A stretch of 14,274 nucleotides of DNA from assembly GCA_964427955.1 (NCBI GenBank), contig CAYRWY010000112.1:1-14274 (forward strand). The letters run 5' to 3'. The position numbers and the translations under genes are program-made. Shown here one piece after another: positions 1 through 5,132 of this stretch. The notes beneath the pieces are model-generated. The model made no database searches, was not told the origin of the DNA, and saw only the letters and a program-made list of their open reading frames with translations. Source of the DNA: JACRBK01 sp964427955. Lineage in GTDB: Bacteria; Chloroflexota; Anaerolineae; Aggregatilineales; Aggregatilineaceae. Each line of letters starts with the position of its first letter. The first letter of the stretch is position 1.

Positions 1-143
1 GCTGCTTCGAGCAAGGCGACCATTGCTGGAGTGGAGTACACATTCACATTTCCGCTACCCAGGGCATAGGCCGTTTTGTCCTCAGTGACGATTGTGGAGG
101 CTGTGCCGGTCAAACCTGATTCAAGGGTCGGTGGATTGGACAT
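1..143 (-). CDS. FlK-like thioesterase, N-terminal part (runs off the window)
   Basis: This is an open frame of 47 codons plus a partial Ala codon, reading out through the window start. About 30 of 48 residues match the N-terminus of the truncated copy at 2547-2813, including the VYSTPA core segment. The Thr of STPA and the Glu eight residues later (LLEA) match in spacing the Thr42 and Glu50 catalytic residues of fluoroacetyl-CoA thioesterase FlK; the catalytic His would lie beyond the edge. Two ATGs are adjacent (146 and 143). AAAGGA sits 6 nt before the second, so 143 is preferred. Base composition is AT-richer than the right copy and resembles the recombinase genes, which suggests it came in with the element. 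The inference is that it supplies the 5' half of a hybrid gene whose 3' half is host DNA. The natural substrate (an acyl-CoA) cannot be read from the sequence. Confidence 0.72.
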   Translation of the reverse strand, partial: MSNPPTLESGLTGTASTIVTEDKTAYALGSGNVNVYSTPAMVALLEA

Positions 144-175
144 CATAGTTCCTTTCATGTGTGCTGTTTCACGGA

Positions 176-204
176 ATTGTACCTTAGGGCCGCCAGACCA
201 AACA
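176..204 (-). promoter_or_regulatory. Possible promoter for the left thioesterase copy
   Basis: On the minus strand TACAAT (181 to 176) is a good -10 box. The -35 position 17 nt upstream (204-199, TGTTTG) is poor. Transcription would start near 170, giving a leader of about 27 nt before the start at 143. It lies inside the element, so the element would bring its own promoter to the gene. Confidence 0.35.
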
Positions 205-261
205 CGGCTACCTCGTCGCCAATTAAGGAACACAGGAAACGCGTAACATTGCTATCGTTTT

Positions 262-305
262 CCGCAAGTTTGCGCGCCAAAAACCGTAATTCTACACGCT
301 TGCGG
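262..305. repeat. Inverted CCGCAAG/CTTGCGG boxes, possible operator
   Basis: CCGCAAG (262-268) and CTTGCGG (299-305) are perfect 7-bp inverted copies. A tighter palindrome, CGCAA-GT-TTGCG, lies at 263-274. Both sit in the divergent intergenic region between the left thioesterase copy and the recombinase operon, just upstream of the extended -10 at 317-325. This is a plausible binding site for an element-encoded regulator such as the winged-helix-like protein at 666-965. The role is inferred from position only. Confidence 0.35.
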
Positions 306-316
306 CCTGGCGAGTT

Positions 317-325
317 TGCTACACT
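317..325 (+). promoter_or_regulatory. Extended -10 promoter of the recombinase operon
   Basis: TGC followed by TACACT forms an extended -10 motif (TGnTAnnnT). No good -35 is seen at normal spacing, which such promoters tolerate. The predicted start near 332 gives a leader of about 26 nt to the GTG at 358. Confidence 0.4.
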
Positions 326-357
326 GAGCACATGTGACTATACACAGGAGTACCACT

Positions 358-612
358 GTGAGTAATCAGAACAAACAATATGAGGAGCAATTCGACGATC
401 CCTACGCCGCTGAAGGAACTGACACATTGGCAAATCGCGAGGTGATCGAACGGCTGCATCCCAGTTTGCAGGAGAGTTTTGTGCCGCTTCCGCCTGCGGG
501 GACCCGTTTGACCCCTGAACAAATGGAAGCGGTCTTCGCTGGAGACCTGCGTGCGTTGTGGCAGATCGCGCGTCTAACTTATCAGACTGGCAAATCTGAG
601 CCAGAATTGTGA
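358..612 (+). CDS. Hypothetical protein, 84 aa, first gene of the recombinase operon
   Basis: I do not recognise this protein. It is small and acidic, with a charged N-terminus rich in Glu, Asp and Gln (NKQYEEQFDDPYAAEG) and a helical-looking C-terminal half (LTPEQMEAVFAGDLRALWQI). No membrane segment, signal peptide or Cys pair is visible. The GTG at 358 is chosen because AGGAG lies 7 nt upstream at 346-350; an earlier in-frame GTG at 334 has no RBS. It stops 53 bp before the next gene, in the same orientation and with the same base composition as the recombinase, so it is read as an element gene. It could be an accessory or regulatory protein; no function is assigned. Confidence 0.7.
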   Translation: MSNQNKQYEEQFDDPYAAEGTDTLANREVIERLHPSLQESFVPLPPAGTRLTPEQMEAVFAGDLRALWQIARLTYQTGKSEPEL

Positions 613-665
613 GCACCGGAACTTGTTGCTCTCGATAAATAATCAGCATATACTTGGAGGTATAT

Positions 666-965
666 ATGCGAGTGTATCAGATTGATATGACATCACATCC
701 ATCAAATTCCACACCGTTGACACCACAAGCTCAGCAGCTTCTCGAGTCGCTGCGCGAAATAGGAGAGTGGGTCAACCGTTCTCAGCTCGCCAAACTAGCA
801 GGAAAACCCGCCCTAAACAAGTGGGACCTGGTTTTGTTGGAGCGTATGGTCGGGGCCGGTCTGATCGAGACTAAACAAATTCCGCGTCATGGTCCGATAG
901 GGTATGAATGGCGATATCGTGCTGTTGTTCAGCCTGCCCAGGATGCGGGGAACTCTCATGACTGA
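666..965 (+). CDS. Small winged-helix-like DNA-binding protein, candidate regulator or directionality factor
   Basis: This is a 99-aa protein. After a loose 25-residue N-terminus it follows a winged-helix pattern: a helix (QAQQLLESLREIGEWV), a helix-turn-helix-like stretch (NRSQLAKLAG, then a long amphipathic helix around WDLVLLERMVGAGLI) and a beta-wing-like end (IGYEWRYRAV). The start at 666 is set by GGAGG at 656-660, 5 nt upstream. The stop overlaps the recombinase start by 8 bp, indicating translational coupling. A small DNA-binding protein encoded directly before a serine integrase could be the operon repressor or the recombination directionality factor. That is inference from context and fold pattern; no specific family is recognised. 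Confidence 0.72.
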   Translation: MRVYQIDMTSHPSNSTPLTPQAQQLLESLREIGEWVNRSQLAKLAGKPALNKWDLVLLERMVGAGLIETKQIPRHGPIGYEWRYRAVVQPAQDAGNSHD

Positions 966-2550
966 AACACGCTGTTTGATTTGGTGTGCTGTGTCATCAC
1001 GCGCCCAGAACGAACCGGACAAAATAAGCCTTCCGCAGCAGGAAGCTGACTCTCGCAAATTGGCAGAGGAAAACAATTGGCGAATTATCGATGTCATGCG
1101 CGTACCGGGACACAGCCGCCGCTATATCGATTTTCACGATCTCGCATCTGACGCGGCCAAGCAGGGTATTGATGCTTTTCACCGACTGTCCCGTCACTGG
1201 GAAACGCAGGATTTTGATGTATTGATCGTGTTGGATGGCAACCGTTTTGCACGGACACAATCGCTGCACGCCTACATTACGGAGCAGACCATTAGCCTTG
1301 GCGCGCGGATCTACTCGCTGATAGATGGCTGGATCGATAAACAGAACCATCGCATGTGGATTGCCATGAATGGGTATAAGGCTGCTGGCGAGATTGATCG
1401 CCTAGTAGATGCTCGTGATCGCGCCATGACTGCCCGAGCCGCACGCGGTTTGCCGACATCCAATCAGGTCCCGTTTTCGCATCAACTTATTCGCGATCCT
1501 AGAACAGGCAAAGCTTTACGTCTCGAAGTAGATGAGAGTAAACGCCGCTTGTGGGATGATCTGGCTACCATTATTCTTGATGGGGTGGCATGGGATAAAA
1601 TCGAGGTCAAGTTATTTGAACAGTATGGGCACGCTAATGACAAAGGCGAGAGATACTATACATTTTGTATGTATCGCCTGCTCATGAAACCGTTGTTTTG
1701 GGGGCATATGGCTCGTTTCCATGCTGGCGTTTCCAGTAAAAATGGATACAAATTTGGCCGCTGGATTTATGATGAGAGCGAGCCTGTTCCTGATGGTGTC
1801 GTGATATTCCGAAATACTCATCCAGCCGTATGGGATGGTGAGTTAGCAGATCGGATCCGTCAGGAAATAGATCGGCGCAGCGGAATCATACGTGGCAAGG
1901 CGTCGCCCACTTACACCCATCGCTTGAGCGGACTGGTGATCTGTGGTGAGTGTGGCAGATTTATGCGAACCTGGACCGATAAGAATTACCGTGGATTGTG
2001 TTGCTCATCTGCCAAAGATGACAGACCTGGGTTGCCGGAATGTCACAACCGTGGTGTCACGAATGAAAAGCGCGTAATAGATCGCATGAACGAATTTCTA
2101 GGGCAGATGCTTCGCGAGAATACTACGAACATTTTCGGCGGGATGCCTAATGAGTCGCCGTGCTTGGCTGATCGAATTCATGTCTTGGAGGCAGAAATAG
2201 TTGAACTTGAGGGCCATGCGCGTTCATTAATCCGAAGACAGCTTACAGCTTCGGAAGATATCCAGAAGCTTTATGAGGAGGAGTTGGAAAAAATTGGGAC
2301 GCAACTGAAAAATATGAAAGAAGCTTGTAACCGTCTACAGGGAGAGGCGCTCGCTACTCAACAGACAACTACTGCGCAGCAGGCTACTCTCGAAGAACTG
2401 GCCGATCTGACGTTAGAGAAATTCTGGCTTCAGGAGAGCCGTATTATCAACCAGACGCTGCACCGTATTATGGGCAATCGCCGCCTCGTGATTCTCAACA
2501 AAGAGGTGGTTGGTGTAGCCGAAGTACGCCGCAGACAACCCCGGCGTTAG
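958..2550 (+). CDS. Large serine recombinase (site-specific integrase)
   Basis: At 530 aa it has the usual large serine recombinase layout: resolvase-type catalytic domain (about 5-165), recombinase domain (about 170-310), zinc ribbon (Cys329, Cys332, a Cys pair at 348-349, Cys362), coiled coil (about 403-470) and a basic tail. Such enzymes cut and join attP and attB through a Ser-DNA intermediate. The Ser lies in AVSSRAQ (Ser13). NRFART (95-100) keeps both Arg of the usual DRLxR motif. Two positions differ from the resolvase consensus: Ala11 where YARVS has Arg, and Asn95 where Asp is usual. The ATG at 958 has GCGGGG 7 nt upstream and overlaps the previous gene; the longer 904 start has no RBS. 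Its 3' end abuts the broken thioesterase, as expected next to an att site. Confidence 0.93.
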   Translation: MTETRCLIWCAVSSRAQNEPDKISLPQQEADSRKLAEENNWRIIDVMRVPGHSRRYIDFHDLASDAAKQGIDAFHRLSRHWETQDFDVLIVLDGNRFARTQSLHAYITEQTISLGARIYSLIDGWIDKQNHRMWIAMNGYKAAGEIDRLVDARDRAMTARAARGLPTSNQVPFSHQLIRDPRTGKALRLEVDESKRRLWDDLATIILDGVAWDKIEVKLFEQYGHANDKGERYYTFCMYRLLMKPLFWGHMARFHAGVSSKNGYKFGRWIYDESEPVPDGVVIFRNTHPAVWDGELADRIRQEIDRRSGIIRGKASPTYTHRLSGLVICGECGRFMRTWTDKNYRGLCCSSAKDDRPGLPECHNRGVTNEKRVIDRMNEFLGQMLRENTTNIFGGMPNESPCLADRIHVLEAEIVELEGHARSLIRRQLTASEDIQKLYEEELEKIGTQLKNMKEACNRLQGEALATQQTTTAQQATLEELADLTLEKFWLQESRIINQTLHRIMGNRRLVILNKEVVGVAEVRRRQPRR

Positions 2551-2813
2551 TTTTTCCCCTGGCTTGGCTTTCCTTCTATGCCGACCGGTGTGGCCGCCAG
2601 GTGGCGGACGTCGAGGCTGGTTCCGACCGAGGTATAGCCTTCGGGCAATTGATCCTGAAGGGCGCGAATGGCGGCGGCTTCCAGCAGGGCGATCAGCGCG
2701 GGCGTCGAGTAGACGTGGACATGGCCGCTGCCCAGGGCGGCGGCGGTCAACTCCTCTGTCACGGTGACCGACACTTCACCGCTGAGGCCGGGCGCTAAGA
2801 CGGTACCAGACAT
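2547..2813 (-). pseudogene. FlK-like thioesterase, 3'-truncated by element insertion
   Basis: This is 88 codons of a hot-dog-fold thioesterase that normally runs to about 130. The start at 2813 has GGAGG 7 nt upstream. Thr of STPA, Glu eight residues on, and His 26 residues after the Glu (DVRHLAATPVG) match the spacing of Thr42/Glu50/His76 in FlK. The protein then diverges into ten unrelated residues and stops at TAA, overlapping the recombinase stop codon. The missing C-terminal beta strands make a folded enzyme unlikely. High GC and host-like codons mark it as the resident gene's 5' half, displaced from its own 3' half by the element. Expression may continue from its own promoter. Confidence 0.8.
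2570..2607. other. Right junction (attR-like) of the element
   Basis: Reading leftward, the thioesterase frame follows its family through the HLAATPVG segment (codons ending near 2580) and then becomes unrelated (IEGKPSQGKN, stop). GC drops at the same place. The host side contains a short palindrome, CCGCCA-GG-TGGCGG (2594-2607), which could be part of an attB arm. The crossover dinucleotide cannot be fixed without the left junction. Confidence 0.5.
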
Positions 2814-2851
2814 CCCTATCCCTCCACATGGTTGCACTTCGTCGAGGAGAG

Positions 2852-2860
2852 ACTATACCA
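2852..2860 (-). promoter_or_regulatory. Extended -10 promoter of the truncated thioesterase
   Basis: On the minus strand TGG precedes TATAGT (2857 to 2852), an extended -10. The -35 is poor. Transcription from about 2845 would give a leader of some 32 nt containing the GGAGG RBS. This would be the original host promoter, left with the truncated half. Confidence 0.4.
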
Positions 2861-2866
2861 TGAAAC

Positions 2867-2919
2867 GCGGGATCAGCCTGATCACGTCGATCCACCATGC
2901 GTGATCAGGCCGATCCCGC
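2867..2919 (-). terminator. Long hairpin over the transporter stop codon
   Basis: Arms 2867-2886 and 2900-2919 pair at 19 of 20 positions around a 13-nt loop. The right arm lies inside the last codons of the transporter gene and the left arm spans its TGA at 2884-2882. Only a short T-rich stretch (GTTTC) follows on the minus strand, so it is an imperfect intrinsic terminator. It could also be an mRNA 3'-stabilising hairpin. Confidence 0.5.
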
Positions 2920-3775
2920 CCAGCACACACGCCAGCCCGACGAGGTGCGCGCTGCTGCTGTGCTCCCCTAAGAAGATCGCCGACAGCACCACCGTGCTGA
3001 CCGGCAGCACCCCGGTGAACACGGCGGCAGTGCTGGCGGGCACTTTTTCGACGCCGCTGAACCACAGCAGATAGGCCAGGGCTGTCACGCCGAAGCCGTA
3101 GTAGAGCAGCAGCACCAGGTCGGCGGCGGAAATTCGCCCGAAGTCGAACGAACGGGCCTGATACAGCCCGACCGGCGTAAAAATCACCAGTCCGAAGATC
3201 GTGACCAGCGTGGCGCTGCGCAGCGACGAGAGCCGGTCCGCCGTGAGCTTGCGGAAAATGGTGAACAGCGCCTCGCCGATCACCGCGCCAAAGGCCAGCA
3301 GATTGCCCAGCAGCGGCGCCGATCCGCGATCCCCCTGGGCCGCCGCGCCGAACACGTTGATCGCCAGCACGCCGCACATACTCAAGGCGATCCCGGCACT
3401 CGTTTTCCAGGACAGGTGCTCGTGCAGCCACAGCCACGAGATGATCCCGATCACGGCGGGCGTCAGGCTGGTGATGATCCCGCTGTTGGTGGCGCTGGTG
3501 TAGTGCAGCGCATAGAGCAGCAGCACGTTGAACAGTACGATCCCGGTGAGGGCCTGCAAAAACAGCGCGAGGTAATCTTGCTTCCGAATCGGGATCGCGC
3601 TGCCGCCCGCGCGGCGGGTGAGCAGCAGCAGGACCGGCAGACCCACCGCCAGCCGCAGCATCATGACCAGAAACACCGGAAAGTGCGCCGTGATGACTTT
3701 GCCCACGACGACCGAGCTGCCCACGATGATCATCGCCAGGGTCAGCTCGCAGTAAGCGATCATGCGGGTTGACAT
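2882..3775 (-). CDS. DMT-superfamily transporter (EamA family)
   Basis: This 297-aa inner-membrane protein is strongly hydrophobic throughout, with about ten membrane segments arranged as two EamA repeats (roughly 8-140 and 155-293). Typical EamA features are visible: the early SSVVVGKVI helix, RLAVGLPVLL, the SLTPAVIGIISWLWLHEHLS segment ending repeat 1 and the matching GVLPVSTVVLSAIFLGEH in repeat 2. Family members export or import metabolites such as amino acids or nucleosides; the substrate cannot be read here. GAGGT sits 5 nt before the ATG at 3775. An AraC regulator lies upstream on the same strand, and regulator-exporter pairing of this kind is common, so it may be that regulator's target. 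Confidence 0.93.
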   Translation of the reverse strand: MSTRMIAYCELTLAMIIVGSSVVVGKVITAHFPVFLVMMLRLAVGLPVLLLLTRRAGGSAIPIRKQDYLALFLQALTGIVLFNVLLLYALHYTSATNSGIITSLTPAVIGIISWLWLHEHLSWKTSAGIALSMCGVLAINVFGAAAQGDRGSAPLLGNLLAFGAVIGEALFTIFRKLTADRLSSLRSATLVTIFGLVIFTPVGLYQARSFDFGRISAADLVLLLYYGFGVTALAYLLWFSGVEKVPASTAAVFTGVLPVSTVVLSAIFLGEHSSSAHLVGLACVLGGIGLITHGGST

Positions 3776-3812
3776 CTCTCACCTCGTCTCTGCTAAACAA
3801 CACCCCTAGAAC

Positions 3813-3905
3813 CTGTTATGCACTGTTCGCTCCCCGCTGCTCCCCCTTTCTCCGCGCAGCGGGAACAAGGGGGTTGGGGGGATAGGGGTTAAATGTGCAT
3901 AACAG
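3813..3905. repeat. MITE-like 93-bp palindromic repeat
   Basis: Perfect 11-bp terminal inverted repeats, CTGTTATGCAC (3813-3823) and GTGCATAACAG (3895-3905), enclose inner inverted arms CCCGCTGC/GCAGCGGG (3833-3840, 3856-3863) and CCCCCTT/AAGGGGG (3842-3848, 3867-3873). TAGA occurs 2 bp outside each end (3807-3810 and 3908-3911), a possible 4-bp target duplication. The interior resembles the repeat at 6611-6655. It fills most of the 170-bp gap between the AraC and transporter genes and has no coding capacity. Confidence 0.6.
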
Positions 3906-3945
3906 CATAGACGAGGAACGCGGCGGGTGATTGTACGTTCTTGCG

Positions 3946-4776
3946 CTAGTGGGATTGGTAGAGGCCGGGCGTCAGGCCCATGATGCGCTTGAAGTGGCGG
4001 TGCAGGTGACTCTGGTCCACGAAGCCGACTTCGGCGGCGACCTGGGCGGCGGATTCCCCGGCCCGCAGCAGGCGGCAGGCGACCATCACGCGCCGCTGGG
4101 TGAGGTAGGCGTGGGGTGGCAGCCCGACTTCTTGGGTGAAGACCCGCACCAGGTAAAACGGACTCAAGTGCGCGACCGCCGCCAGTTCGTCCAGGGTGAG
4201 GTTGCTGTGGAACCGGTCGTCGATGAAAGCGCGCACGCGCCGGATCGGGTCGGACTCGGTGCCGGTACGGGCGAGCGGAGGCGGATCGTCGGCGTGGCGG
4301 ATGATCAGATGGGCGAGCGCCATCAGCAGGCGCGACTGGTGTTCCAACCACGAGCCGGACGGGTCCTCTAACAGCCGGTGCAGGTGATGGAGCCGCCGCA
4401 CCAGGTCGGCGTCTTCGATCACGGTCTGCTGAAAAAACGGGAGATCGCGCGGTCTGCCCGCGATCTCGGAGGCGACGCGCTGCAAAATCTCCGGGCTGGG
4501 GTAGAACATGCGGTACGTCCAGCCGCTTTCAGTGGCGGCGTGGCCGGTGTGCACCTCGCCCGGCAGGCAGTTCACGAGATGGCCGGGGGAGGCGGCGTGA
4601 TTCGCGCCCCGGTAATAGTACGCCTGGACGCCCTGCTCGACCACGCCGAAGGCGTAACAGTCGTGCATGTGGCGCGCGAAGTTCTGGGTCACATAGGTGG
4701 CGTGCAGCAGTTCCAGACCCTCGATCTGGGGCACTCGCCAGAACCGGGTAACTTCGCGTCCACGAGGCTCCATCAT
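3946..4776 (-). CDS. AraC-family transcriptional regulator
   Basis: At 276 aa this has the usual AraC layout: an N-terminal cupin-like ligand domain (about 20-95, with HMHDCYAFG and LPGEVHTGH carrying the conserved His and Pro positions), a helical linker, and a C-terminal double helix-turn-helix (about 178-276). HTH1 is LTLDELAAVAHLSPFYLVRVF. HTH2 leads into the family signature (GFVDQSHLHRHFKRIMGLTP). Two adjacent ATGs exist (4776, 4773), with GAGG immediately upstream; 4773 has slightly more room for the RBS. It starts 24 bp after the MazG-like gene, in the same direction, and precedes the EamA transporter. The inferred role is sensing a small molecule and controlling the transporter. The ligand is unknown. 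Confidence 0.93.
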   Translation of the reverse strand: MMEPRGREVTRFWRVPQIEGLELLHATYVTQNFARHMHDCYAFGVVEQGVQAYYYRGANHAASPGHLVNCLPGEVHTGHAATESGWTYRMFYPSPEILQRVASEIAGRPRDLPFFQQTVIEDADLVRRLHHLHRLLEDPSGSWLEHQSRLLMALAHLIIRHADDPPPLARTGTESDPIRRVRAFIDDRFHSNLTLDELAAVAHLSPFYLVRVFTQEVGLPPHAYLTQRRVMVACRLLRAGESAAQVAAEVGFVDQSHLHRHFKRIMGLTPGLYQSH

Positions 4777-4800
4777 CCTCAGCCTATACTCACCGCCGAT

Positions 4801-5121
4801 CTATGATTGGGCCGCCAGATGGCGTTCGAGGTCGTCCATCGTGTGCAGAAAAGCGCTTTCGAGATCGATCCCGGCGCTGTGCGCCAGCACGATGATCGAC
4901 CACAGGCAGTCGGAAAGCTCGTGCGCCAGCTTTTGATCCGCGTCCGGAATGCCGCGCACGCCGTTGTGGGCCTGGATCAGCTTGGCCAGGTCGCCCACGT
5001 CTCCGACGAATCCCAGGGCGATTTCCTCTTCCGTCCAGCGGCGGCCATAGGTCTGCTGCTCCCAGGCGGCATACCCCTGCCGGAGGTCGAGCGCGCGTTG
5101 AATCAGGTGGCTGAATTCCAT
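4801..5121 (-). CDS. MazG-like nucleotide pyrophosphohydrolase-type protein
   Basis: This 106-aa, all-helical protein resembles small MazG-type NTP pyrophosphohydrolases, which split (d)NTPs into NMP and PPi using Mg bound by an EExxE...ExxD cluster. The second half is present as ELSD (Glu68, Asp71) in HELSDCLWSIIVLA. The first half reads DVGDLAKL, with Asp41 and Asp44 where EVGE is usual, a conservative change that keeps acidic ligands. The ATG at 5121 is preferred over the adjacent 5124 because GAGGG then lies at a workable distance (4 nt). It begins about 11 bp after the DUF2142-like gene stops, so the two are likely co-transcribed. The substrate is uncertain. Confidence 0.82.
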   Translation of the reverse strand: MEFSHLIQRALDLRQGYAAWEQQTYGRRWTEEEIALGFVGDVGDLAKLIQAHNGVRGIPDADQKLAHELSDCLWSIIVLAHSAGIDLESAFLHTMDDLERHLAAQS

Positions 5122-5132
5122 CATTCCCTCTC

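Larger units (their letters stand above)
1..2580. mobile_element. Small serine-recombinase integrative element in a thioesterase gene (left end outside window)
   Basis: The segment has visibly lower GC and different codon use from the rest of the window. It holds a 5' thioesterase copy (minus) and three plus-strand genes, the last a large serine recombinase. The right edge is placed near 2570-2590, where the high-GC thioesterase reading frame loses its family sequence and runs into the recombinase 3' end. The left edge is not seen. If the left thioesterase copy breaks at the same codon, the edge is roughly 75-100 bp before position 1 and the element is only about 2.7 kb. Large serine recombinases commonly insert into conserved codons of host genes. 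No transfer, replication, cargo or phage structural gene is visible. The alternative is that the left copy is an intact paralogue inside a larger island. Confidence 0.65.

Noticed and set aside
904..957. Longer N-terminus for the recombinase starting at 904
   Set aside because: It would overlap the winged-helix gene by 62 bp and has no RBS, and the family begins a few residues before the catalytic motif, as the 958 start gives.
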